This document shows, in pieces, positions 46,367 through 58,900 of a stretch of DNA of 64,000 nt. The DNA comes from Bugula neritina (taxonomy: Eukaryota > Bryozoa > Gymnolaemata > Cheilostomatida > Bugulidae), in the NCBI GenBank assembly GCA_964035545.1, contig OZ037770.1:9512973-9576972 (forward strand), read 5' to 3'. The position numbers and the translations under genes were made by a program. Below the pieces are notes generated by a model, which saw nothing but the letters and a program-made list of their open reading frames with translations, did no database searches and had not been told where the DNA came from. Every line of letters begins with the position of its first letter. Positions within the stretch are counted from its first letter, which is position 1.

Positions 46367-49300
46367 GTGTGTAAGAATTTGTGTTTTTTTCCCAATCTTA
46401 TTTTTATGCACTAAAATAGCGGTTAGAATGATATATTTCTTTCGAGCAATGTTTTACAGATAACAACAGTGTGGATCTGAAATACCTGATAGATGAATCT
46501 GCTGTGTACAGTTTTGTTCTGTCGCTGAATTCCAGTAAAACCGATCATTTGGCAACATGTCTTCAAGACATGTTTTTCAATTTTACAGGTATACTTTGCA
46601 ATGCTTACACTCTATAGTCTACATGTCAACAATGTGGTCTAAAAGTTTTAATAAATGCAATATGTATTTATGAGATTGTCATTTCATGTTTGATTTTTTA
46701 AAAATGATGTTTTTGATTTTACCGACATAAAAATTGTGTTGCCTAAATATTTTTATTATTATAATTGTCTTTGTATGCGGAATGCTAATCTCTAAAAGTC
46801 TTGCAAAAAATTATGTGTGTTCGTGATTGATAGTAAATTTAAATTTACTACTTGTAGAGCAGAATATCATTCTTAAAACGTTTTTCAGAGTCAACCGGCA
46901 TTTGAATAAATTATTGAAAAAATTTCTTTTAGTGCCACTTAGGTCATAGCTAGATCTACATGCAGTGAAATTTTGCAGGCAAACGTGTCTACATGCACTA
47001 GAACAAAATGTCTTGCTGCATAGCAATATATTAATAATATTTTTATATTATCATTATTCAATATTGTTTATTGAACACAAAGAAAAATGATTATATCCAA
47101 ATGTATAATTTGCTACTATTTGTCATGTATAATGAATAGTTTTATTTCAAAATTATAAAATTACCCTGGCTGCTTCCATCAATTTGCAAATAATTGAAAT
47201 AAAAATATAAAATTTGACTTGCTAAAATTTTTTAGTGAATTTAACCACTATACACGAGAAAGTTTTTACGTGCTTTTTAGTCTGCTAACTATAAGCATGC
47301 ACACTTTTGTTAGCAGTCTGTGCAGAAATCTGCTACCTAGTCCTTGTCCTGAGCCTTAGTAAAAAGTAAATATAATTATGGAAATTCTGTCTAAGCACAT
47401 ATAAACCAACCAGCTAATTTAAACAAATTATGTACTGCTTTTAATAAGTTAATAAACACCAAGATTTATAATACTCATGGTTTGAAATATTTAAACATTT
47501 ATTTTATTTTTGACAAAATATATTATGTTTAACTTTTATCAAAATAAATTTGTTTAAATATTTTTTTCGAAGACTAGCTTTGCAATCATCATTCTAATAT
47601 ATTAGCTAAAATCAAATAAATTAAGTTAAGGCATGTATTATTTTATAAAAGCCATAGATTCATAGCTGTGTACAATAACTAACTCTGATAATGTATTATT
47701 ATGTACTTTAATTATTGGTCAACCAAAAATGAATATACACATTCAGTTATCTATAACTCAACAAAATACCACACATCTATTAACCACTAAAACAGTTAAA
47801 CAAACAAATCGTGTTTCTATATCAAACAATCACACAAGTTTGTAACCTAGTTAATTTCAAGGTAGATATTATTTACCACAGGTCCACTATTAACACCCTC
47901 AACTCTACAGCAGAATACAGATGAAAGGTTTGGTAGAAAAAAAGAGGTCACTGAAAAGACTGACATTAATAGCCCTAAAGACAACAGTAGATTGTTCAGA
48001 GCTGCTCTCATATTGAGCTTGTTGGTTGCCTTTGCTGTGCTGGTAAGAGTTCAAGTGTTATATTGTAAACTGCATAGTGAAATTTTTTGTTGTGACAAAA
48101 CTGAAATCTAACAAGAAGGATATATCCAATTTTTTTAAAGCAATACCTCGTTTGCCATTGGATGTCTGTGAGAAATAGAACATATTGAAGTAAAATACAA
48201 TTATCTGATTTTTGATCTAAATCATCAACTCAGTTTGTTCATATAGTGTCTTGTGCATATATATAATGTGAGTTAGTGAGGGAAATCTGCCTGCATTTTT
48301 TTTCAATGAGCACTCATTAAAAAAATTCTCAACTATAGTCACCTGCGTGAAAAATCTGAAAGTGGAGAAACTTTTATACCAAACTTCTATAAGTAGTAAA
48401 TTCTTGATAATTTTAAGAATTTTTAATAAATCCTAAATTTTCTTACATAGGCAAGCAAAAAATGTTTGTGGTGATTTTAGATTGGAATATCAACCATGGG
48501 CTATATACAGTTTGGCAGAAGTAAAGTTATGCCAATGAATAACTCTGCAGTAAAACATGTTTCTAGAGTAAAGATATACACAGTTAGCTTAACTGCAACC
48601 GATGTGCCTACAATATTTGATACCAGAAGTGCAAACACTCCACAGGATATTGAAGAGCCTACAGACACTGAAATACCAGACATAGCAACAGTCAAAACTG
48701 ACCCTAAAGATGACAAAAATGAAGAATCTGCAATCAAGAAAGAAATTGAACCAGTAAATGATTCTACGACTTTAAACCAGTCCAAAGCAAAACAAGATGA
48801 TGTTGAAAGAAAGAAAATTCATTTTAAAACTAAAGATAAAAAAGCATTAAAAAGTTCTTCAAAGAAGTTTAATGCAATAGCCAAGGCACAGAAGAAAAAG
48901 GATTCTAGCAAAAGCGCTCAAATAACAAAATCAAAGTCTATACCCAAAAAGACAGCCTCAACAAAAACTATAACACCTAGTAAGAGTGGGTTCTCAAGCA
49001 AACCAAGGAGTATAAAAGAAAAAGTTAAAGAAAATAAAGCAAATATTACCAAAATAAATAAAAAGAAGTTTTTAAAAAAGATTACAGCCATACGTCCACT
49101 TAGTCAGTAGTATTATTGCCCCATTGCTAATCTAGACTGAATTGTACTCAATGTGTTGTATGTGATGCAATTTGATGTACTGAATTTTCTTAAAGCTAGA
49201 GATATATAAGTCAAAAGGCATGTTGTATATTTCTTATGCTACATTATTTAAAGCCTTTTTAGAGCTTTTATAAGCTTATTTATTGTATTTTTTAAATCCA

Positions 49301-49388
49301 AAACCTGTCATTTTGCACAAAAGTATCCTATTGTCAACATCTCCGAATTTATCAAATTGCTTGTTAATATTTTTTTGCAAAAATTAAA

Positions 49389-49577
49389 TTATGCAGTTAT
49401 AAAATATATGCTTATTGCAACCTTTTTAATGGTTTTTGGTAATGTCCTGAAAAGATTAGTACCAACATGCTCCAAAATTTCTTCATCTATTTTATTAAAA
49501 TTTGCATTTCTAACTCTGTCAGCACGATTGATTAAATAATTGGTTAAATATGGTACGTATAGAGCTGTGTCAGTCAT
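49389..49577 (-). CDS. Small hypothetical ORF downstream of gene C
   Basis: 62 codons, beginning MTDTALYVPYLTNYLINR. A decayed copy exists at 33508-33633 in the other arm. The similarity may reflect only the recent duplication, so coding status is uncertain. Family not recognised; it could be a relic exon of a mobile element. Confidence 0.3.
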   Translation of the reverse strand: MTDTALYVPYLTNYLINRADRVRNANFNKIDEEILEHVGTNLFRTLPKTIKKVAISIYFITA

Positions 49578-50710
49578 TATAACAAACCAAAGAAAGTCAT
49601 GTGACTTATGGTTCAGTTGATGGCCTGATCATTTGCAGCTATACTAAACCAATTTTATAATACTAAACTGACTGAATATACAGTAGTCTAGTAGTTGGAA
49701 TCTTGATAATGGCAATATTATTTTACTGCTCATATAACAATGCACAGTCTACTCTGCCTAAGAGTTTAGCTTCTTATTGTTGGATATTACTGAGCATTTA
49801 TGAAGCAGCATAACCTATATTGTTTATTAGGTTTATTATAGAGCTACATGTTAAAACACACATTGAAACTGAATGTATTTAGGCCATAGCATTCTAGTCT
49901 AATTATATGCTTTAAAATTTCATAGCTTCTCATAGTTTTGTAGCTTATAGCACAAGTGTTCATGAACGACAACTAAAATATATGCCAAGAAAAAACTTTA
50001 ATTTTTTGCATTTTAAAGGCTTCAATAGCTATACTCACTATCTTGATGTCTAAATTTTTGTGACTTAGGCTATTTGTCTTGATGGTTTGTATTAATTTGC
50101 AAGCAATAATTAATAACTTAAGATGTGGAACAAAATATTATGCTGGTTTAACAGGTTAAAAATGCCCTACCGTATAAAATACAGTGTGTATAATATAATG
50201 TAGCTTCAATATGTGGAAAAACCTTGGAATATGAACACCTATCATCTATGACAATTCCTTGTTTTGCTTCAATGATGGTAAAAGATCGTAATTTGGAACA
50301 TCATATCAATTGTTGAAACAATACAATAATAGAGGCACATAATATACATGTATAACTTATTAGAATTGATACAGCATGGCAGTAGTTATATAAACAGTAG
50401 TACAAAGCATGCAACATATTGTCATATATCTCAAAATATGCAACAGAAAGCTGATGTGTCTGATAAAAATGATCTAAAATAACATAAATCAGTTACATTG
50501 CATACATGATACTGACTCAAGCATAGCCAAATCCACCAGCCTTCCTGATTTCTCTGTTATTGTAAGATACTGATTGTTTTTACCAGAACTTACGTTTTTG
50601 GTATTGTGAGTACATGAAGTTTGGGAATGCAGAAAACTGACAGGGAAAACATAATTAGATTGTTGAAAATTTGGTTATGCAGTTACATATAAAAGATATG
50701 ATCTGCTCCC

Positions 50711-52901
50711 TCATTGTTTTTTATGTTTTTTAACTTTAATTTTCTTTTTCACCTTGACCTTAGTTCGCCCACCTTTTTTATCATTAGTCCTTCTTATAAC
50801 ATTTTTATTTGGTTTATAGTTCATTTTGGTTGTTGTAACGTTTTTGTCAGACATTTGAGCTACCGCTTCAGCAGTTGGATTAATCTTGTTTTCAGAAGGT
50901 CTTTTTTCTGCTTCGCTATACTGTTTTTGCTTAGTTTTGAGTTTTCTCATAAACCGGTTTAAGGCTCCAGAAACGTTTACTAAATCTACTGTGTTCTTGC
51001 TTAGAGGTTTCACTCTCTTATAATTGTTTCTTGATGCCTTTTGACCGAGTAGTTTTACAGCTGCAGCCATTTTATTAGCAGATGAAGCAGCTTTTGTCTT
51101 AGTATCACCTGCATGATGTGCAACTCTTTTGCTCTGACCAAACTTGTTCATTTTTGATCCTGTTTTATTTAGTGAAGACAAATTTTCTGTATTTACTTCA
51201 CTGGCTTCCTGGAAATTATTTTCTTGGTTGCTGTTTATGCTATTTTCATCATTTTCTTCTTCCTTTTTATTTGACATGCTATCTGTGTTTGTTTGTAAAT
51301 CACCCATTTGCTTGCTGCTGGTTTTACTCCTTATATCTGAATTACTCTTTATATCTGATTTACTCTTTAGATCTGATTTACTCTTTAGATCTGCTGATAT
51401 GCTTTTCTTTTTACGAAACCGTATATAGCCAAGAGTTGAAATCCCGACCTACAATTTCCGCATGAGAGCATTTTACTAAACAGCGACATAAAACTTTGAA
51501 GAACCTAAAGTCCTCACCAGCATCATCACATGCTACTAAAGCTAAAAAGTGTTTCTTTTTACAACTATGTATATATATTATATAGTGCATTTTGATTTAG
51601 CAAATAAAATTTATTAAAAGTTTAGAGCCTGAGAAATATTGTTTAGTTTATTTAGCTTCCACAGTTTATTAATAATGAAACAGCCATGTTCTAGAGGTTA
51701 GAACGTTTGCCTAGTAAACAGGAGGTCATGGGTTCAAACTCAGACAAAGGTCATTGGTGTATTAAGAAGAGCATCCAGTCATATTTGCTCCTGTGATTCA
51801 TTTAAATAAGTGTTTAGCCCACTTTGACATTAACCCTTTCCATCAGGGGTTTCTCACAGGAACATCGACTATGAACCGCTTGATTTTTTTTAATTTAATA
51901 ATAGCTTTCTTTGTTTCTTTGCATGCAAAATAAATATACGTGCCAACTGTCAGCAACAGTTTTATAATATAATAGCTTAAAGATTTCCTTATTGATGTAT
52001 GTTTTTTTATCTACACTTAAAATAATTTAAAAGGAAAGACACTGGTCAGGTTGTTTTAGCAAAAAATAAGAAAATCGGTTTCAAATTTGAAAGTTTACAA
52101 GTTTATACAGTAATCCTTAATAATATGAAATATAATATAAAACAAGAGTGTTGCAGTTGAATGCATCTTTGGAATTACAATCCGCTAGCTACTTTTTTAT
52201 CATATATACAACAAGCACTTAATGGTAAAAAACCTACCAACATAAACAAAGCAATTAATGTGCCAATGATTGTTGGGATGAGTCCACTTATAAGCTTAGT
52301 CTGTGTAGATGTAATGAGTTTTACGTTGCCAGTAACTTCTTTGTCTAGTGTTTTTATGGTAGTACTGTGGTCATTTGAGACAGTAGTTGTTGGTAATGGA
52401 TTGGTAGTTACTTCTGTTTATGAAATATAAAAACCAATTATGCTCTGCTTATTCATATTTATTCAGGTTAATTCAAAAGAAATATGGACTATTTTTTTAA
52501 CTACATAGTAAAGGTTACTTTTAAACATGAAATTTGACACACTTTGCCTAAGTTTTAGGAAGCAAAAATTTCCCCACTTTAACCTTAAATTTATGAGTCA
52601 TCAACATAAAAATAAATTGTCCATCACGGGAACGACTTGAGATTTAAAAATTCAATTTCTTTTAAACCACTATATATTGGATGACAACCAAACAACTACA
52701 TACAATATAAACTTAATATTCAGTCTATTATATTTGGGTACATGTAGACTACAGAACTTGAGCATCATAAAATACCTGTCAATTTTAAGAGTATTTGAAG
52801 ACATGTTGCCAAAAGATCAGATTCACTGGAATTTAGCAGCAGAATAAAACTGTACACAGCAGATTCATTTATCAGGTATTTTAGATCCACACTGTTGTTA
52901 T
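50711..52901 (-). CDS. Gene C last three exons: stalk, membrane span, lysine-rich tail
   Basis: Equivalent to gene A exons 17-19. Exon 18 (52238-52413) has 18 extra bases relative to gene A in the Thr-rich stalk. Exon 19 (50711-51448) is also longer by 18 bases: one more unit of the 6-residue repeat (KSDLKS/KSDIKS type) just after the membrane span. The tail starting MGDLQTNTDSM is about 94% identical in protein to gene A. There is no kinase. Confidence 0.82.
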
Positions 52902-55900
52902 CTGTAAAAAGACATAAAAACAGAGTCTGATAGAAAATTCACCATCTATTAACAATACTTTAAATGATGAATCTCTTTACACTGTCTATATTGCTGCTAA
53001 TAATGACATTATATTTTTTATGTCATACAGTCCCAGTTTGTAAGATATTTGGTTTTGAATAATATGAGTAAAATATAATGATGTTTTATAATGTGTTATT
53101 TAAATCTATCATTCTATAACATATCAAATTTTTGAATGTCACTTATAGTATCAGCCTACTGGTGCTAGTGCTAGAATATGCAGATAATTGTATAACTTTT
53201 ATACAAGTGATCACAGTTTTCGTAAACAAACATTTAAATTTTCTAAACCAATTTTTGCTAGAAATAAAAAAAGTTAATGCTAAATTCAGCTTTATTCTTT
53301 AAATTATTATGCAAGATTTATAACGTTTCGGTTTTTTAATCAATCAAATAATGATCGCTATGCATGGTCATCACTAAATTATTAATTTAGACTTTTTACT
53401 TGAATCAATGTGTTGCTTAACTATCAGAGAACCAGTGGAGTTGTATATCTCCAGCAGATAATTGTTTATCGTTTGACAAGAGTTTTTGCAACCAGGTAGA
53501 AACTGTGTAAACCAGTCCAGCGTACCATTTCCATCGTATGACAGCTGTAACTTGTACATGTTCACTTTTTCCCTATTAAAAGAAGCATTTAAAAGTTTTA
53601 ATTCTTGATAAAAAAAGGCAATTCTAAAATATTAACTAGGCTGCAATACCTGCATAACACTTTTTAAGCAAAAAAAGCTTATTTAGAAATAAATATGGCA
53701 AAATTCATCAGTATATATTGGCCACAGTGATGTTATGGCAAAGTATATAGCAAAGTTATATGCAGCAGTTATAAAAATTCCAAGTGCCATCTAAATACAA
53801 ACATAATCTAAAGAATCTTCATAACTTCTCACGTTTCTTGAAATTTTCTTGAAGGGCAACTCACACAGACTTTGGCTGTTAGAGAAGGAGTAGTATTAGA
53901 AAAACATTGACTAACGCATTGATCTTGTAGCTGATAGTTTTTGCACTTTTCGCAATCAGTTGCAAGCTAAAAACCAAAAACAAATAAAAGTTTTATAACA
54001 AATTCATTCTGTTGTTTTAAGTGTGTTTGCCAAAAGTTTACTAGAAAAAAATATTACGTTTATTACTTATAAATGGTAAGAAACAAATTCTTGCCAAATT
54101 AAAAATGATGAAAACTGCAAAAAATATGAAAGCATGTTAGTACATAGCACCTTGACTAGCATCAGCAACAAGAAAAATAAAAATGAGAACAAACTATAAA
54201 ATCTTTTTCAATTTTTTGAATTATGACTACGTTTTAAAAAAATCAAGTGAAACAGTAGTTTTTTTTCATTTTAATAAAGCCTTACCAAAAATACTATACT
54301 AGTATAATATAAATAAATCTGCCCATGTTGTTTTTGCATTATGTAAGCGTTTTCATTATTTTTTTTAATTTAATCATAAATTATCATATTTTATTAGCAT
54401 TCTAATTAAAAAGCCATTACAAATAGCAATTTACTAAATTGAAACTTTTGCAAGAGAATTTGAGTTGAAATTTTTTTTTATTAGCTGAGCAGCTTTGTTA
54501 CATATAGTTGTAAATTACTTTTAGGATGCATTTTCATACTTAATAGATAGTTTAACTGACACATGATTAACTGCTCCATTGAACACATCATTTCTTTTTA
54601 AACAGTTTGAGATCAGCTGTATTGAAATGAGTTGTAAAGCAAATTATAGAGACATAATAACTTACTGGTCCACTGCAGTTCCCAAGACATTCATCATGAC
54701 AAGATCCACAACTGCTGGTAGTTCCATTAGTCAACTCATAGTTCTTACATTTTCTACAGTTTGGAGGAGATCCAGGTGGACATGGTAAACACTGAGTATT
54801 ACTAGTTCCAATACAGTCAATAGCACATTCACTGTGACAAGATACTCTAGCTGTAAACAATGCAGTGTATACGTACAAGATAAAATATATCGTCAACTTT
54901 TGCTGACGCTCAAAACTGAGACTTAGTTATATTGCAGAGGCAGCATAAAGTTAAATCAAAGGGTTTAAATAGTCAACAATACTTACTGAGTTTAATAGCT
55001 TATACTTGGTAATTAGATTACTAACCTGATGAAGGACAAGTGTAGTTGGTAATACTGTTGTTAGTAGAAGTAACTTTCAATGCAAAAAGTATATTTTCTA
55101 TAGATGGTAGACACAGGTTAGGAGTATTTATTGAGACAGATCCTTTAGTTGCTTGAATATTATCAAATGAAAGTTGAGTCAAAGTAGGAATATCCAAAAC
55201 CATTGCATACGCCCTGAAAAAAATTTGATTATATTCTGATTTTCCGTTCAATCTGTGTTTAAACGTATGTTGAAGCGTAATATGTTGGTCAGATCTAGAA
55301 TTTTAGCTACCTGTCGCAGTGCACGTTTGTAGTGTTACTACAGATCTGAGCAGTTCTCCAGTCCCAAACTCCTAGAATAAACTGTAGACTCTGTAGCATT
55401 GAGAGATCAGTGAGAAATGTGGAGTTATTAGAAAAGTTACTCTTTATAATAAGAGATCCTGATATCACTTTAACAGAACTCAGTGACTGGTGAAGTGTTT
55501 GAGTTATGTTTGGCAAACTTGTTCCTAAAATTTTAAAGTTTGAAACTAAACATTTTCAATTTTTCTCAAAACCATAAAAGTTGTGTACTGGTAAAATAAG
55601 ATCTATGCAATCTATTTATAATCATAACTCACTGAAAACTTTCTTCTTGCACTAAGAAAAAAGTATTCCACTAAATTAAAAGTTTCATTTTAATTGCAAT
55701 ATATATTTCAAATTATTAGCTTTTTATATAGACCTTTGTGCCAATACAAATTTTGGAACTTTTATATGATGTATCAACGCTCTAGAATTCTTACAGAAAT
55801 TTTGCCAAAGGCTAATTATAATTTTACATCAAACTTGTAAAATAATGCATCTCATCCATGCATGCTGCTATAAAGTTATTTAAATCTGTGGTTGAGTTAT

Positions 55901-58900
55901 TTTATTAGAAGTTAGTTGAATTGTTCAATTACTACCTGCTATATTATAATTAAGTAGCTGTAATTGTAAAATAGGCAGTTGTCATCACAACAAGCCATTA
56001 CAATGTCCTACAAGGCTAGTATTGTTAATTTAAGTTTTTCCTAATTAAACTTATAATATAGTGCAGTTTGATGTACAAGTATAAGTACAATCTAAAGTTG
56101 CGTTTATACCTTCACGATTTTCGGTCAATATTTCAATTTGGCCGGGTTGAAATTTCTCCGATCGAGTTGCATTGCATTGTAATAGCCACTCGGTGAAATT
56201 TTTGTACTGTGATAACTTAATCGGCCAATTTTAGAATAGGAGTAATAACTCCTTGTAAACACCGTTATTTAGTTATATAACTTTGGCGATTAGACAACCT
56301 ACTTATACGGTTATAATTACATAGCCTACGTCTTCTCAATTATCGCTTTTATGCTTTCTGCTTCACTAATTCACGACGTTTACAAAGGGCATCAAATAGC
56401 TATTGTGCGAGTCAAATTTCAATTTCAGAAAGTGAGCAACCGCTGCAATATGATTTCAACGAGTTTCATTTTGACTATAAAGGGGTACCCGGACAAGCAT
56501 TATTAACTTAAACTCGGTACTTTTTTCAGCAGAGGTATAAACGCAACTTCACTATTTACATTACCATTGAGATCACCAAAGTCTAGAATCACATGACCCA
56601 AGATATGTGTACATCCTGTCTGGAGAGACATATAGTTGTATTCATTGTATACTGTAGAACCAAAGTCACATGACTTCTCACATAAACTGTCACATGTTAT
56701 ACAATTGAGTTGTTCATCTGACACAGATCCATCTGGACAGGTTGCAACGCAATAGTTCCCTGACTTGAAATATGGGGCTGAAATATAACATAAATAGAAC
56801 ACACTCATCTGCACAGGATAGTTAAGGGCAACCTTTTAGCTGCAACTGCCTTGCTGAGGTTTGCATTGTAATCATATAAGAATTCAGTACCAGTAAAATA
56901 AAATCTCACTTAATTGTGCTAGAGTCAAAATTTAAAAACTATGCTGTAGATCTTCTTTTTCTCCAGGGTAACTTTTTTGGAAATTTCAATTTTAATTTTT
57001 TTTGCAAAGTTATAGACAAAAAACTGCCCCATTTTGGCCAATTTTGCCTGAAAAGCTGACTTTTCAGTACCAGTAAAATATCTCAGCAGCAAAGCATGAT
57101 ATCTGAATAAAAATTGCACTGCTGGAATCCTGAGATATTTCTCCAGGGTAAGTTTTTTTCTTTTTCCAATAACTCTTCTAGATTGCCCACAAATTGGTGA
57201 TTTATACACTGAAAATGCCATATTTTTTCATAGTAAATTAGCAGCGCGCAGTGCTTCACGCTTCAATGAGCACGTAGGGATGAGAAGATATTGGCGCGTA
57301 CATGCTAATTACAGGCTTGCTAGCTGGCAGGCTATAATGAATAGCTTGCTTGGTACTTTGTTTATGTAGCTCCTATAATGGAATGTTGATAGATAACGCA
57401 GCCCTAATGAAGGTTGCTGCTTATTGGTTGTAGTTTGATCTTAGGCTAAACAATTGCAAGTAGGCAACACGCATGCCACCCGCAGAGTAGTGTTATTCAA
57501 GAACCTAAACTACATTTTGGGAGAAATTTATGATATTCTTAGTGAGGATGCCCTTAACTATCCTGTGATGTTGTATTTATAAATAAACTTTATGAATTCT
57601 TCAGGCATTTAGATATATTTTACTTTTCTGTACTATTTTCTATTTTCTTTTTTGAAGATGTCCTCAAATATGTAGCTGCATTACACTATTTTTCTTACTT
57701 GAATTTAAGTACTGTATAGCTATGAGAGAACCATTAGTGTTGTGTATCTCCAGCACATAGTTGTTTATTGGTGGACAGGAGTTCATACAGTCTGGTAGAA
57801 ATTCTGTGAGCCAGTCTGTTGTACCATTAGCATCAGATGACAATTCCAATCTGTACATCTTTTCTTCATTGCTTTAAAATTTGATGATGAAAGTTTCAAA
57901 TTTTTGACAAAAGTGAGGGATCAGTTTTGCTTGTCTGTGTAATAGCTTTAAAAAGTCTTAACTGAAATTATACTGTTGTTTGGAATCCCGAATCCCCTGT
58001 AGCGCAATTGTTTAGCACTCCTGCTTGCAAGCTAAAGGTCGTTGGTTGAAATCTCGGTAGGGGGCAATTATTTTACAAACTATTTTGGCTTTTTCTTGTG
58101 GAATCAATCTCAGGGGGTTGAGTGGCGTGTGGAGCCCATAGTATGTGGGGGCCAATGCAGTTCTGGAGCTAACTGGGTGGGATGTTGTTTAGAATCTCGA
58201 AGCCCCTGCAGCATAATTGGTTAGCACACCTGCTTGCAAGCTGGAGGCGTCTGGGTTCGAATCCCAGTGGAGGAAATTATTTTACATATATTAGCATTAT
58301 TAATTTGCTCATAAAAATTAATGAATCAAAAAATTGTCATGCATAATAGCCACATGTACAAGAGTCGCATGTATAAGTTAAACATTGTCATATTGTCAGT
58401 CATCATTTTATAAAAAGTAGTGATAAGCTCACATTGTGTATTTTAAATAAAATGCAATTTTAAGTCACCTCATCCTAGCACTATCATGTATAGTTTTAAA
58501 GTTCAAATAATTAACAAGCTATCGTATGGTTATGGTAAAACTAAAAGCTGTAAGCCTAATAAAGATCACGTTTAAATTATTATATTAAGCTCACATTGTA
58601 TGAGGACCTCCTGAAGAGCAAATTCTGCAGACTTTGTCCACTAGAGAAGTGATATCAGGAGAGCATTGACTAACACATTCACCTTGTAATGAGTAGCTTT
58701 TGCATCCTTCACACTCAGTTGCAAGCTAATAAACCAAGAGAACTAAAGTCAATTATACTAAGCAATGTCTTTTTCTTTACTAAGATGTTATTAGTGGCCA
58801 CAGAAAATATACTTTTGGGTAAAAATAAAAATAAGAATGATTGTAATAGCATTCTGATATATACATTAAATTAAATTAGAGACATCAAAATTTAGAGAAA

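Larger units (their letters stand above)
42708..49110 (+). pseudogene. Gene B: 3' part of a receptor paralogue (exons 15-19 only)
   Basis: Exons: 42708-42842, 43163-43338, 46460-46588, 47882-48042, 48481-49110, equivalent to gene A exons 15-19. They encode the end of CR2 (CEECKNYWLKGQCVNQCP), the juxtamembrane segment, a membrane span (ALILSLLVAFAVL then GISTMGYIQF) and a Lys/Ser/Thr-rich tail of about 200 residues whose sequence differs from genes A and C. The first exon has one extra A in a 7-A run at its end, which breaks the phase into the next exon. Upstream, gypsy copy 2 replaces the rest of the gene. A pseudogene is most likely. If the extra A is an assembly error, these could be alternative 3' exons for gene A, whose exon 14 also ends in phase 0. 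Confidence 0.72.
49089..54850. repeat. Right arm of the 5.8-kb inverted duplication
   Basis: Reverse complement of 28160-33972. It spans exons 14-19 of gene C and the flank down to the last six codons of gene B. Shared introns and a shared SINE show a whole-segment duplication rather than conservation of exons alone. Confidence 0.9.

Noticed and set aside
56925-57221. 98-codon minus-strand ORF in the 56812-57567 element as a transposase
   Set aside because: Too short, no DDE or zinc-finger pattern, and it spans the internal duplication; it looks fortuitous.
57981-58285. Functional tRNA genes
   Set aside because: The B-box is good, but acceptor-stem pairing is imperfect and the same unit recurs with a repeat-like tail.
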